In this document: piece by piece, positions 43,099 to 52,591 of the stretch | Position numbering within the stretch: the first letter of the stretch is position 1 | Layout: every line of letters starts with the position of its first letter | DNA from: Capnocytophaga sp. | GTDB taxonomy: Bacteria > Bacteroidota > Bacteroidia > Flavobacteriales > Flavobacteriaceae | Direction: 5' to 3' | Assembly (NCBI RefSeq): GCF_030532915.1 | Contig: NZ_JAUNKD010000009.1 | Span: 22,739 to 86,738 of the forward strand | DNA length: 64,000 nucleotides | The notes under the pieces: generated by a model | What the model saw: only the letters and a program-made list of their open reading frames with translations | What the model was told of the DNA's origin: nothing | Databases searched by the model: none | Translations under genes and position numbers: made by a program

Positions 43099-45090
43099 TT
43101 ACGAAAATAAATGCCACGAAATGCCCAATCGGATAAGTATGTCGCGATAGGGTTGATTTGGAGCGGAATAATAGTTATAGTACTGTTTGTTAAACAGCCA
43201 ATTGATGTCCATCACATACGGGTTGAAATGCTCTATGCCCAAATAAATACGCATCGTGCGCACCTTGGCATTCAAAAAGAAATCAAACATCGGGAAGCCT
43301 CCCGTTTTTACTTCATTTTGCGATTCAAATTCTGCCAGCAACGGATTGTATCGGTTTGAGTAATAGCGTGTAAAGTAATTAAACCCGATGCCCGTTTCCA
43401 AATACATCGCCTTGTTGAACATCGGCGTGGCGAGGTACAAGGCATTGCGGGTGATGAAAGTCGGCACATTAAGCACCTGCTCATTCTGCGCAACGCTTTG
43501 ATATTGTAAGGTGTTGTCCAGCCTGAATTTCCCGAAGGCAAATTCTTTTTGTAATTTGAGTTTTAAGTATTGAATAGTGCCCGAATGCTGGCGTGGCAGC
43601 GACTGTCCGCGCCCGTCGGCAGTGGCGGGCGGTTGTACGGCAAAGTAGGTGTAATTAATCAGGTTGGTTAAACTTGCCGAAACACTGCCCCACCGGGTGG
43701 TGAGGTTACCGTACAGCGTTTGTGTGTGTTGCTTGTTAAACTCACTGATATTGTTCCAATTATAATTTTTATAATCACTTTGATAGAGTAAAAAATTGAA
43801 ATTTGGCATAGCCGAATGAATATCTATTCCGGCTTGGATATGATTTTTTTCATTGAAGACATACGCCAATTTTCCGTTGAGTTTCGTGCCCGTAATGCTG
43901 CCCACAAAGGTCTGTTCGCCTTGCGCATCGATTGAAAATCCGCCTATTTTTTTATGCCATTGAAGTGCCAAACTCAGCTCGGTAGCTTTAATCTGATGCG
44001 GTTGCAAAACACCTGCCCGATAGAAGGCATTCCTAAAAAAGTAGTTATAAAAGTAAGCATTTCCGTAAACAAACGTACGCCCTAGATAAGGCAATTCAAG
44101 CTCGGCGCCGGCTGTGTTCACCATCTTTTGAAGTTGCATATAATCAGCGATGTTTGTCGTTACGTAGGCATCGCCAAAAAACGCGTTGGGGCTGTTTTGT
44201 GAAAATTTGTAATATTCGGTTTCATACAAAAATCGATGTCTGAACCGAATCTGTTTATATGAAGCCAACGAATCGCGATTGCGCAAAAAAGCATAGTCTT
44301 GCTGCACAAAATAACGCTTGCTCTCCCGCAGATTATCGGCGTCAGAAAGAAAAACGTCCATTACGGCTCGGTTTTTAAACTGGTCATCACCCGACTCAAA
44401 TTGTTCAGGCGAGGTAATCCCCCCATTTTCTTGGCTTTCAGTATCGTTACCTGCATAGTGCGCAAAAACAACGTATTTTTTGTTGGGCGACATATACGAA
44501 AAACCAAGGCGTAAATTGCCATTGCTAACCAAAATCCGTTGGTAATTTCCAAGCGATCGAAGCCCCTTATAGGCGATGAATAAGTTCAATCGCGGATTTA
44601 AATTTACCGAAAAGAGCGTGTTGAGCATTTGCCCTTGCTCCATTCCGGTTTTGTACGTAAACTGCGTTAATGGGGTAGGTAACAAATAATAATGTATCTG
44701 CTCGGGGGTCAAATAAAACTGATTTTTTGCCGTGGCACCCATCGATGGCAGGTAACTGCGGTTTGCAAAATCATAAACCATTGTGTTATACGGCTGACCC
44801 ATATTCGAAAAAGGCATTTTTCCGAATAAATCCTCCCCCCAAGCATTGCTTTTGTAATAGGTTTGAATGGTTAGGGTGGTGTCCACCGAGGTGGTATCTC
44901 GCAGGTGCGAAATCAGTTTGTAGTCCTTTGCCGTAAAAGTGATGCTGTCTTTTTTCTTTTTAGTTCGCATTGATTTAAAAGAAATACCCCCGCTTGGAGC
45001 TTCATCATCAGTCTGTTGAGCCAGCAATCCCAAAGGAAAGCACAGCCACAGCAACATACATATATAAAGATGAATTTTTATGCGTGTCAT
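43099..45090 (-). CDS. putative porin, Bacteroidota family
   Basis: A 663-residue exported outer-membrane protein from the ATG at 45090 (MTRIKIHLYICMLLWLCFPLGLLAQ signal). The mature part begins with a charged linker (SFKSMRTKKKKDSITF), then long barrel-like strands (KTGMEQGQMLNTLFSVNLNPRLNLFIAYKGLRSLGNYQ) to a terminal RDILIRLGISWHLFS. This matches the large 'putative porin' family seen in Bacteroidota. Substrate unknown. A TTG at 45093 is in frame but not needed. Confidence 0.78.
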   Translation of the reverse strand: MTRIKIHLYICMLLWLCFPLGLLAQQTDDEAPSGGISFKSMRTKKKKDSITFTAKDYKLISHLRDTTSVDTTLTIQTYYKSNAWGEDLFGKMPFSNMGQPYNTMVYDFANRSYLPSMGATAKNQFYLTPEQIHYYLLPTPLTQFTYKTGMEQGQMLNTLFSVNLNPRLNLFIAYKGLRSLGNYQRILVSNGNLRLGFSYMSPNKKYVVFAHYAGNDTESQENGGITSPEQFESGDDQFKNRAVMDVFLSDADNLRESKRYFVQQDYAFLRNRDSLASYKQIRFRHRFLYETEYYKFSQNSPNAFFGDAYVTTNIADYMQLQKMVNTAGAELELPYLGRTFVYGNAYFYNYFFRNAFYRAGVLQPHQIKATELSLALQWHKKIGGFSIDAQGEQTFVGSITGTKLNGKLAYVFNEKNHIQAGIDIHSAMPNFNFLLYQSDYKNYNWNNISEFNKQHTQTLYGNLTTRWGSVSASLTNLINYTYFAVQPPATADGRGQSLPRQHSGTIQYLKLKLQKEFAFGKFRLDNTLQYQSVAQNEQVLNVPTFITRNALYLATPMFNKAMYLETGIGFNYFTRYYSNRYNPLLAEFESQNEVKTGGFPMFDFFLNAKVRTMRIYLGIEHFNPYVMDINWLFNKQYYNYYSAPNQPYRDILIRLGISWHLFS

Positions 45091-45246
45091 CAATTCTTAT
45101 TTTTAAAAAATTAAAGGTGTTTGCCGCTTTCTTTTTTTAGCGTGAAAAACTGCCCGTAAACAAACTGAATGTCTTTTTAAATATGTTGTTTACAAGCAGT
45201 TATCAAAAATGAAAATACAATCAACTACCTTTTTTAAATTCCGTTA

Positions 45247-45999
45247 TTAATCAATTAACGGGGTTATTTTTTTGCTTGATGTAACCAGTGCCAAACGCTG
45301 TTTGTTTATCGCCATAATTTCCTCAATCACACGATTTAACCGATTTATAAAATTGGTGCTTTCATCGGTTGGGTGAATGATGTTCATTGCATAGGCACAG
45401 GTTGTAAAATGCTTGTACAAAGCGCTGATTTCATTACGCAATTTTTGGGCGCTGGGCAATTTGTTACTCATTCGGTTATCTGAACGATTGCTGACCAATT
45501 TTTGAAATTCTTGGTTACATTCTGCCAAGGCTTCAAGCGTATTTTCAATGCCCAAGGTGGCTACGTGCATTTTATTTTCGGGCTTGTTCAAATCGATAAG
45601 TAATCCCTTGACTGAATGGGTTTTCTGACGAATGGGCGACTTTTGAATGCCCAGATAATTCTTCGATTCGTTGTAAAGCGCCGTAGCGGCATCGCTTCGT
45701 TTTTTGTTGATGTTATTTTTCTCGACCCGCAAGAGTGAAAATAAGAAAACCAGCAATTTATTTCGTTGTTTGTCAAGCTCGGCTATGGAGTTGGTTTCTT
45801 TGCTAGTACGCGCTCTTCGGATAACATCTGAAAGCAAACTCAATCGCTCTTTCAGCTGATTGAAATCCTCTTCTTTTATGAAAATTTTTTCAAGCGGCGT
45901 GTCGCCAAGTAAGCCAACAACTTCCGTGATAAATTGAGCATACTCATCATTGTTAAGTTGCCCTAATTTAATTCCTTTGATTTCTAAAATACTTTCCAT
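45247..45999 (-). CDS. DUF6261-like helical protein beside a tandem array
   Basis: A 250-residue soluble protein that appears all-alpha (long amphipathic helices such as EEDFNQLKERLSLLSDVIRRARTSKETNSIAELDKQRNKLLVFLFSLLRVEKNN and the C-terminal NFINRLNRVIEEIMAINKQRLALVTSSKK). No signal, membrane segment or catalytic motif is seen. It resembles DUF6261 proteins of Bacteroidota, which have no known function; the family name is tentative. Its start codon faces the 0.8-kb gap that holds the 84-bp tandem array, so any promoter must lie in or beside repeats. Confidence 0.65.
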   Translation of the reverse strand: MESILEIKGIKLGQLNNDEYAQFITEVVGLLGDTPLEKIFIKEEDFNQLKERLSLLSDVIRRARTSKETNSIAELDKQRNKLLVFLFSLLRVEKNNINKKRSDAATALYNESKNYLGIQKSPIRQKTHSVKGLLIDLNKPENKMHVATLGIENTLEALAECNQEFQKLVSNRSDNRMSNKLPSAQKLRNEISALYKHFTTCAYAMNIIHPTDESTNFINRLNRVIEEIMAINKQRLALVTSSKKITPLID

Positions 46000-46116
46000 A
46001 TTAATTTAGGTTTTGATATAATTAAACTTTTTTACATAGGCAAATGTACGATAATTTTTTACATCAAGCAAGTTTTTTAATAGTACTTTAACATAAAACT
46101 GCTTATTTTTCTTTTT

Positions 46117-46803
46117 TAACCAACTTTTTAAGTTTATTTTTTAAGAAAGAAACCTACTTTTAGACTTGAAATAAAAGTTTTTCTGCAACCTTTGTCAAAA
46201 TTCCAAACTTTGACAAAGGTAAAATATTGTTTCTGACTTTTATTTCATCTGCTGATTAAAATTGTTTTGCAACATTCATTAAAATTCCAAACTTTGACAA
46301 AGGTAAAATATTGTTTCTAACTTTTCTTTCATCTGCTGATTAAAATTGTTTTGTAACATTCATTAAAATTCCAAACTTTGATAAAGGTAAAATATTGTTT
46401 CTGATGTTTCTTTCATCTGCTGATGAAAATTACCCTGAAATCTTTGTCAAAGTTTCAAACTTTGACAAAGGTAATTAATTTTATCAAATCTGATTTTCAT
46501 CTTAGGTAAAAATAAAACTTTCTTTATGTAAATCTATTTTCATCCATAGGTAAAAAGTCATTTTTTTGTATTTTTTAAAATTTCAACCTTTGGTGAAAAT
46601 AGATAAACTTCAAAATTGATTATTTTCATCTTCGGGAAAAATGAACTTTGTGATGAGTAAAGTTTGTTTTACCTTTGGTTGAAAATAGGTGTCAATATCA
46701 TTTTATCGTTTTCAAACTACGGTGAAAAAAGTGAATCTTTTAAAAATAGCTGTTTTATCTTTGGTTGAAAAGGGTGCTACTTATCAAAACTCTATTTTAA
46801 TCA
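46117..46803. repeat. 84-86-bp tandem array with 42- and 21-bp sub-period
   Basis: The gap between DUF6261 and ruvB is a degenerate tandem array. The landmark TTCCAAACTTTGACAAAGG or its decayed form (TTTTCATCCATAGGTAAAA and similar) recurs at 46201, 46285, 46369, 46453 (exactly 84 bp apart), then at 46537, 46623, 46709 and 46795 (84-86 bp). Each 84-mer splits into four related 21-mers that start TTCCAAACTTTG, AAATATTGTTTC, TTTCATCTGCTG and GTTTTGCAACAT; the third matches the first at 10 of 21 positions by hand count. Upstream the pattern is still visible at 46117, 46159 and 46180 and fades toward 46030. Several units hold the CCTTTGTCAAA palindrome. No long frame is open on either strand. Confidence 0.8.
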
Positions 46804-47826
46804 CTAAAATAAAGAACCTTGCACATTGGGTGGGAGTTTGCCAAGATGTCGGTATGCAAGCTCGGTAACTTCTCTGCCTCGTGGTGTCCGTACGATAAAT
46901 CCCTCTTGAATTAAAAAAGGTTCGTATACCTCCTCAATAGTCTCGGCGCTCTCAGAAACGGCGGTGGCAAGTGTGGTTATGCCAACCGGACCTCCTTTAA
47001 ATTTATCGATAAGCGTTGTTAAGATTTTATTGTCCATCTCGTCCAGTCCGTGTGCGTCTACATTAAGGGCTTTGAGTCCGAAACGGGTTATTTCGGCATC
47101 AATTTTTCCGTTTCCTTTAATTTGCGCAAAATCGCGAATACGGCGCAGTAAGGCATTGGCAATACGGGGAGTTCCTCTGCTTCGGCTTGCTAGTTCAATG
47201 GCGGCTTCCATTGAGATGGGTACTTTTAAAATGGAGGCGCTGCGCTGGATAATATCGGCGAGCAATTCCGTCGTATAATATTGTAATCGGCTCTGAATTC
47301 CGAATCGCGCCCGCATTGGTGCTGTAAGTAGCCCCGAGCGCGTGGTTGCCCCGATGAGCGTAAAGGGGTTCAGGTTGATTTGCACGGTGCGGGCATTAGG
47401 CCCGGACTCTATCATAATGTCAATTTTATAGTCCTCCATAGCCGAGTATAGGTATTCCTCGACGATGGGGCTCAGGCGGTGGATTTCGTCAATGAAAAGC
47501 ACATCGCGTTCTTGCAGATTTGTCAGCAGTCCGGCGAGGTCTCCGGGTTTGTCAAGCACCGGTCCGGAAGTGATTTTAATGCCCACGCCCAGCTCATTGG
47601 CAAGAATGTGCGCCAAGGTGGTTTTGCCAAGCCCCGGTGGTCCGTGAAAGAGCGTGTGGTCAAGTGCCTCACCCCGCATATTAGCCGCTTTTACAAACAC
47701 TTTGAGGTTTTCAAGCACGGTTTCCTGCCCTGCAAAATCATCAAATGAGAGGGGGCGTAGCGCGCGTTCAATATCCAGTTCTTGCGCTGAGTAATTCTCT
47801 TTATTTGGATTTAAATTTTTATTCAT
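46804..47826 (-). CDS. ruvB: Holliday junction branch-migration helicase RuvB
   Basis: The ATPase motor of the RuvABC complex. The 340-residue protein starts with [14 protein letters not shown], Walker [11 protein letters not shown] near 63-72, Walker [11 protein letters not shown], sensor region [19 protein letters not shown] and the C-terminal winged helix [26 protein letters not shown]. Length and motifs are complete. A strong promoter at 47904-47935 drives it, and the downstream side is the 84-bp tandem array rather than a clear terminator. Confidence 0.97.
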   Translation of the reverse strand: MNKNLNPNKENYSAQELDIERALRPLSFDDFAGQETVLENLKVFVKAANMRGEALDHTLFHGPPGLGKTTLAHILANELGVGIKITSGPVLDKPGDLAGLLTNLQERDVLFIDEIHRLSPIVEEYLYSAMEDYKIDIMIESGPNARTVQINLNPFTLIGATTRSGLLTAPMRARFGIQSRLQYYTTELLADIIQRSASILKVPISMEAAIELASRSRGTPRIANALLRRIRDFAQIKGNGKIDAEITRFGLKALNVDAHGLDEMDNKILTTLIDKFKGGPVGITTLATAVSESAETIEEVYEPFLIQEGFIVRTPRGREVTELAYRHLGKLPPNVQGSLF

Positions 47827-47903
47827 TGTTAAAATAATAAGATAGTAACTAAAATAGGATTTTTTTTATTTTTTTATACGGAAGCAACTCGGGTTGCGAA
47901 GCA

Positions 47904-47935
47904 CAAAAATACGATTTCTTGTAAGATTTTACAAA
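47904..47935 (-). promoter_or_regulatory. Bacteroidota-type promoter of ruvB
   Basis: On the minus strand: TTTG (47935-47932), 20-bp spacer, TATTTTTG (47911-47904). Transcription would start near 47897, leaving a leader of about 70 nt that begins with a small hairpin (GCAAC-TCGG-GTTGC, 47884-47897). Confidence 0.75.
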
Positions 47936-47942
47936 TAATATA

Positions 47943-47973
47943 TTGTACTTCTGCTATTTTTTGACTACCTTTG
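47943..47973 (+). promoter_or_regulatory. Bacteroidota-type promoter of the GAF gene
   Basis: TTG (47943-47945), 20-bp spacer, TACCTTTG (47966-47973). It is back to back with the ruvB promoter, only 7 bp apart at their -33 ends. Confidence 0.65.
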
Positions 47974-48002
47974 CCTGATTTTGATTATTTATAAACACAA
48001 AG

Positions 48003-48461
48003 ATGTCAGATTTTAATAAATTACAGCCGGAAATTATCCGAATTTGTCAGGAAAATCATTCACGTGAGCATAAAATGCAAGCTATTTGTAACCTGCTGCA
48101 AAACAGCGTTCTGCATTACAACTGGGTGGGGTTTTACTTTGCCGACCACGCCACGAAAACGCTTCATCTGGGGGCTTTTGCCGGCGAACCCACCGAGCAT
48201 ACACAAATACCCTTTGGGAAGGGCATTTGCGGACAGGTAGCCGTTTCCAACCAAAATTTTGTAGTACCCGACGTAAAGGCGCAAGATAACTACATTGCGT
48301 GTAGCCTCACCGTGAAATCGGAAATCGTGGTTCCGCTGTTTGTAAACGGACAAAACATCGGGCAAATTGATATTGACTCCCACACGATTGACCCCTTCAC
48401 CAAAGAAGATGAAACTTTCTTGGAGTTTGTAAATGAGCAAGTTGCCAAGCTGTTTGTTTAA
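48003..48461 (+). CDS. GAF-domain protein, free methionine-R-sulfoxide reductase-like
   Basis: A 152-residue single GAF domain. The arrangement NWVGFYFADHATKTLHLGAFAGEP, FGKGICGQVAVSNQNFVVPDV and NYIACSLTVKSEIVVPLFVNGQNIGQIDIDSH matches fRMsr (YebR), which reduces free methionine-R-sulfoxide using cysteines; two of the redox cysteines are present (GICGQ and YIACS). A third cysteine near the first is not seen, so some chemistry may differ. Promoter at 47943-47973; followed by a bidirectional terminator. Confidence 0.85.
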   Translation: MSDFNKLQPEIIRICQENHSREHKMQAICNLLQNSVLHYNWVGFYFADHATKTLHLGAFAGEPTEHTQIPFGKGICGQVAVSNQNFVVPDVKAQDNYIACSLTVKSEIVVPLFVNGQNIGQIDIDSHTIDPFTKEDETFLEFVNEQVAKLFV

Positions 48462-48474
48462 AAAAACAAATGCA

Positions 48475-48512
48475 AAAAGCCTTGATTTTGGTGTCAAGGC
48501 TTTTATTTTTTG
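48475..48512. terminator. bidirectional terminator
   Basis: AAAAGCCTTGA (48475-48485) pairs with TCAAGGCTTTT (48494-48504), flanked by an A-rich arm and a T tract. It separates the converging GAF and CCC-motif genes. Confidence 0.88.
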
Positions 48513-48523
48513 TTTTTACTTGA

Positions 48524-48898
48524 TTAGTCCATTTGTTCGGCTTGTTGCAAAATATCTTGGTATTGTTGCATTATAACGTTCCAATCGGTTGTAGCTAAGC
48601 GATATACCGTCCAAATGAGGAACAAAATATTTAACCCCAAAGCTACATAGGCTATGATTTTTGCCGTGTTGAGGTTCTCCACCCCAAAATAACCCGACGG
48701 ATTGCTTTTATAGGCTGATAGTTTGTTTGAAACCAGTATTACAGCAATGACAGCCAGTATGATACCAATAGGGCTACAACACCACGAGAGCAAAATACCG
48801 ATGACGGCAAGCACATAAACGGCTGTTACGTCTATTTTTTGTTTTCCTTCAAAATTTCCTCCAAAGTTAGGGGTAAATCCGCTATTGTTTGTTTCCAT
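48524..48898 (-). CDS. 'CCC motif' membrane protein
   Basis: A 124-residue membrane protein with a polar glycine/asparagine-rich N-terminus, two or three hydrophobic helices (about 24-60 and 80-103) and the motif WCCSPIGIILAVIAVIL that gives the family its informal name in Bacteroidota. The C-terminal tail is amphipathic (NVIMQQYQDILQQAEQMD). Function unknown. It converges on the GAF gene and shares its terminator. Confidence 0.75.
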   Translation of the reverse strand: METNNSGFTPNFGGNFEGKQKIDVTAVYVLAVIGILLSWCCSPIGIILAVIAVILVSNKLSAYKSNPSGYFGVENLNTAKIIAYVALGLNILFLIWTVYRLATTDWNVIMQQYQDILQQAEQMD

Positions 48899-49323
48899 AA
48901 ATTAAAATTATTTTTGGCGCAATATTAGTCATTTTTCTTAAAACTTCCTACTTTTTTACCGATGATTTTCATCCGCCAATAATGTTTTGTTTTGATTGGA
49001 ATGCTGTGGAATGATTGTAAGTATTGGTTTGTTTCGTTTAATATGATAATATCTGTGTTAAAACTTTTGAAATGTATCTTTATGTAGTAATATGATTGTA
49101 TTTTTACGTTGGTATGTTACTGTAATTAGTTTGTTTTGTTTCGTAAATCAATCAAGTTCATATTTTGGGTTCTTGTTTAAAAGTAAAAATCGGGTGTTAT
49201 TTGTTACTAAAAATAACATCTATTTGTTTGTTTTTGTGTTATATAAGGAAGTGTTAGTGTAAAAAACGAAATGTGAAATATCAATTTTAACATAAAAAAA
49301 TCATAATAAGTATTTTTTTTTAT
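48899..49323. other. AT-rich upstream region of the SusC gene
   Basis: About 425 bp without a gene. It is AT-rich with many short T and A tracts and no repeat that I could recognise. It probably carries regulatory sites for the glycan-uptake locus; no ECF sigma/anti-sigma pair or hybrid two-component gene lies nearby. Confidence 0.4.
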
Positions 49324-49331
49324 TAATTTTG
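49324..49331 (+). promoter_or_regulatory. -7 promoter element of the SusC gene
   Basis: TAATTTTG matches TAnnTTTG exactly, 26 bp before the ATG at 49358. The -33 position (about 49301) has no TTTG, which suggests that an activator is needed. Confidence 0.5.
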
Positions 49332-49357
49332 CAGAAGTATTAATAATAATTCTTATT

Positions 49358-52300
49358 ATGAAAAAAAGATTGTTTTATGAAAGAAGCATTTTGTTTTTCA
49401 AAGTGTTTTTCTCGGTATTGCTTTTATTTGGTAGTACAGAGATGAAAGGAAAAATTACTGCTGAAGAAAGCTGTTTTAGCGTACAGACTTTGATTCAGCA
49501 GGGTAGAAAAGTTATTGGAGTGGTAACAGATGAAAAGGGAATTCCTTTAGCTGGAGTTGCTGTAACTGTAAAGAACACGACAAAAGGAGTATCTACGGAC
49601 ATTGATGGGAAGTACGAAATTTTTGTCAATCCCAAAGATGTGCTTGTTTTTAGTTTTATTGGATTTACAACCCAAGAGAAAGTAATAGGCTCAAATTTAG
49701 TAATTGGGGGGGGTAAATATTTGATAATCAATATCATACTTAAAGAGGTTGCTGAGCAATTAGATGATGTTGTGGTAGTAGGTTACGGGCAACAAAAAAA
49801 GAGTAATTTAGTAGTTTCAATCAGTACTGTTAAACCCAAGGAAATTTCAACTCCTACTCGAAATTTAAGTGGAGCATTGGCAGGACAAATAGCGGGTTTG
49901 ATTGCCGTGCAACGTTCTGGAGAACCTGGATATGATAATGCAGAATTTTATATACGTGGCATTAGTTCGTTTGCAGGTGGTACGAATCCATTGGTATTGG
50001 TAGATGGAGTGCCCCGCTCAATCAATGATGTAGAACCTGATGAAATAGAAACATTTTCTATTTTGAAAGATGCTGTTGCAACAGCGGTTTACGGTGCACA
50101 AGGAGCTAATGGTGTTGTTTTAATAACTACGAAACGAGGAAAAGTAGAAAAGGCAAAAATTTCTTTCCGAACCGAACATTCCTATTCAATGCCTACACGA
50201 CTTCCGGAATTCGTAGGTTCAGTCCAATATATGGAACTTTTTAATGAAGCCAAATACAATGATGGTGAATCCCCTTTCTTTTCTGAAGAGTTAATTCAAA
50301 AATACAGAGATAATATTGACCCTGATTTATATCCCAATACCAATTGGTTCAAGGCTATGCTATCCGATTTTACAACCAATCAAAGATATTCTTTGAATGC
50401 ACAGGGGGGAACTGAACGAGCTCGCTATTTTGTTTCAGGGGCTCTTTACCAAGAGTCGGGAATATTCAAAAACAGACCTGATAACAAGTACCAAACAAAC
50501 ATCGGTGTAAAAAGGTTTAATTTGAGATCAAATGTTGATATGGATATTTCGGAAACAACCTCTGTTTCAGTTGATCTTGCGGGGCAATATATGGTTAATA
50601 CTTTCCCAGGAGTAGGAACTTCACAAATTTTTAGGTCAATGTTAATTACACCTCCTTATGTTTTTCCGGCACAATACAGTGATGGTACGATCGCTACTTA
50701 TCCGCAGGAACGCGATTCTAATATGCGCAACCCGTACAATCAATTGATGCATTCAGGCTATTCAAAAGAGTGGCGAACATCTATCCAGTCAAGAGTTTCT
50801 CTAAATCAAAAATTAGATGCAATACTTCAAGGTCTTGATTACAAAGCTTTTGTTAGTTTTGACTATGATAGCTTTTTTGGAGGAACAAGAAGTCTGGATC
50901 CATCTCGTTTTTATGCAACGGGGCGTGATGCAAATGGAAAATTAATTTTTACCCAATCACATTCAGGTTCACCCGAATTGTCAAATTTTTCAAATAAATT
51001 TGATGCAAAAAAAAATATTTACTTTGAAAATTCACTGAATTATTCCCGCATTTTTGGAAATCACAGAATTGGTGCTATGACTCTTTTTTCAGCCAGAGAT
51101 GTACAAAATCACAATAATCCGTTACCTTTCAGAAGTATGGGAGCAGTGGGGCGCTTAACGTATGGTTATGATGATCGTTATTTTGTTGAAGCAAATTTTG
51201 GTTATACGGGTTCTGAAAAATTTGCAAAAGGCTATCGATTTGGTTTTTTCCCTGCCGTAGGGGTAGCTTATTTTTTATCAAATGAAAAATTTTATCCTGA
51301 AAAATTAAAAGACTACGTAAATAAAGTTAAACTTAGAGTTTCATTAGGAAGAACAGGTAATGATGATACGGGAGGAGATCGTTTCTTATATCGCCCTACT
51401 TACAAAATGGATGCAGGAGGTTTTTCACAAGGGTTTGGTGATAATGGCGGAGTTAATCCAATAAATAACGGTATTTACGAAGAGCGTTTATCTTCACCTA
51501 CATTGAGTTGGGAAATTGAAGTCAAGAAAAACTTGGCAATTGAGTTGGGTTTTTGGAAAAATAGAATTAACTTGGTTGCAGAGTATTTTGATTCGGAGCG
51601 TAGTGGTATTTTGTTGAAAAGAAAGACATTACCGCAGGTTGGGGGATTCAGGGATGATCCTTGGGCAAACTATGGGCGTGTAATAAACAGAGGAGTTGAT
51701 GCTTCATTAGATGGACAATTTGATATAGGAAATTTTAATTTTGGTTTTCGTTCAACTTTTACTTTTGCAAGAAATAAAATTACTGAATATGATGAGTTAC
51801 CTACTCGTTACCCTTGGATGGCAATGACCAATACCCGATTGAAAGAGAGTACGTTGTATGTTGCCGATCGTCTTTATACGGAAGATGATTTTATTATAAC
51901 CAATAATGCTAACGGAACAAAGTCGTACAGATTAAAATCACATTTACCACAACCCACCTTAAACGGGCTTTTAGGTCCGGGAGACATTAAATATGTAGAC
52001 CTTAACGGAGATGGAGTTATTGATAACTACGATAGAATCAGAGGTATAGGGCATCCGTCTATTCCTGAAATTATATATGGTTTTGGAGTTTCGGTACGTT
52101 ATAAAAAAATATATTTGAATACATTCTTCCAAGGAGCAGGAAATACATCTGTACTTTTTGGAGGAGACACATCTGAAGGTTGGTTTCCCTTTTCTTGGGG
52201 TGTTGACCAATCCAACTACCGAACATTCGCTTTGAATCGTTGGCGCGAAGGAGCTGATAACAGCAATGTTTTAATGCCTCGTCTGCACACACGTAACGAA

Positions 52301-52567
52301 AACAACGAAAATAATCGTGTAGCGAGTACTTGGTGGTTGAGAAGTGGAGCGTTTCTGCGATTTAAAAGCGCAGAGTTAGGGGTTAATTTTCCTGAATCAG
52401 TGCTTAAAAAATCAGGAATTAATTCTGCAAGATTATATCTTATCGGTTACAATATGTATGTGTGGGATGATATTACGTATTTTGATCCAGAAACAGGTAA
52501 CGGAAATGCGGGTTTAAATTATCCGTTGTCAAGAAGTTTTTCGTTAGGGGTAGATATTTCTTTTTAG
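49358..52567 (+). CDS. SusC/RagA-type TonB-linked outer-membrane glycan importer
   Basis: A 1069-residue outer-membrane transporter. After a long signal segment (MKKRLFYERSILFFKVFFSVLLLFGS) comes a carboxypeptidase-regulatory-like domain (about 50-130: KVIGVVTDEKGIPLAGVAVTVKNTTKGVSTDIDGKYEI), the SusC-box DDVVVVGYGQQKKSNLV, a plug (NLSGALAGQIAGLIAVQRSGEPG..., NPLVLVDGVPRSINDVEPDEIETFSILKDAVATAVYGAQGANGVVLITTKRGK) and a 22-strand barrel ending RSFSLGVDISF. There is no N-terminal STN domain, so it is not expected to signal through an anti-sigma factor. It pairs with the SusD gene 24 bases downstream; together they bind and import a glycan across the outer membrane. Confidence 0.95.
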   Translation: MKKRLFYERSILFFKVFFSVLLLFGSTEMKGKITAEESCFSVQTLIQQGRKVIGVVTDEKGIPLAGVAVTVKNTTKGVSTDIDGKYEIFVNPKDVLVFSFIGFTTQEKVIGSNLVIGGGKYLIINIILKEVAEQLDDVVVVGYGQQKKSNLVVSISTVKPKEISTPTRNLSGALAGQIAGLIAVQRSGEPGYDNAEFYIRGISSFAGGTNPLVLVDGVPRSINDVEPDEIETFSILKDAVATAVYGAQGANGVVLITTKRGKVEKAKISFRTEHSYSMPTRLPEFVGSVQYMELFNEAKYNDGESPFFSEELIQKYRDNIDPDLYPNTNWFKAMLSDFTTNQRYSLNAQGGTERARYFVSGALYQESGIFKNRPDNKYQTNIGVKRFNLRSNVDMDISETTSVSVDLAGQYMVNTFPGVGTSQIFRSMLITPPYVFPAQYSDGTIATYPQERDSNMRNPYNQLMHSGYSKEWRTSIQSRVSLNQKLDAILQGLDYKAFVSFDYDSFFGGTRSLDPSRFYATGRDANGKLIFTQSHSGSPELSNFSNKFDAKKNIYFENSLNYSRIFGNHRIGAMTLFSARDVQNHNNPLPFRSMGAVGRLTYGYDDRYFVEANFGYTGSEKFAKGYRFGFFPAVGVAYFLSNEKFYPEKLKDYVNKVKLRVSLGRTGNDDTGGDRFLYRPTYKMDAGGFSQGFGDNGGVNPINNGIYEERLSSPTLSWEIEVKKNLAIELGFWKNRINLVAEYFDSERSGILLKRKTLPQVGGFRDDPWANYGRVINRGVDASLDGQFDIGNFNFGFRSTFTFARNKITEYDELPTRYPWMAMTNTRLKESTLYVADRLYTEDDFIITNNANGTKSYRLKSHLPQPTLNGLLGPGDIKYVDLNGDGVIDNYDRIRGIGHPSIPEIIYGFGVSVRYKKIYLNTFFQGAGNTSVLFGGDTSEGWFPFSWGVDQSNYRTFALNRWREGADNSNVLMPRLHTRNENNENNRVASTWWLRSGAFLRFKSAELGVNFPESVLKKSGINSARLYLIGYNMYVWDDITYFDPETGNGNAGLNYPLSRSFSLGVDISF

Positions 52568-52591
52568 TTTTTTAATCCAAAAAATAATAAT

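Noticed and set aside
46117..46803. Decayed coding gene in the tandem array
   Set aside because: All six frames are broken by stops and the period continues smoothly through them; no homology to neighbouring genes seen.
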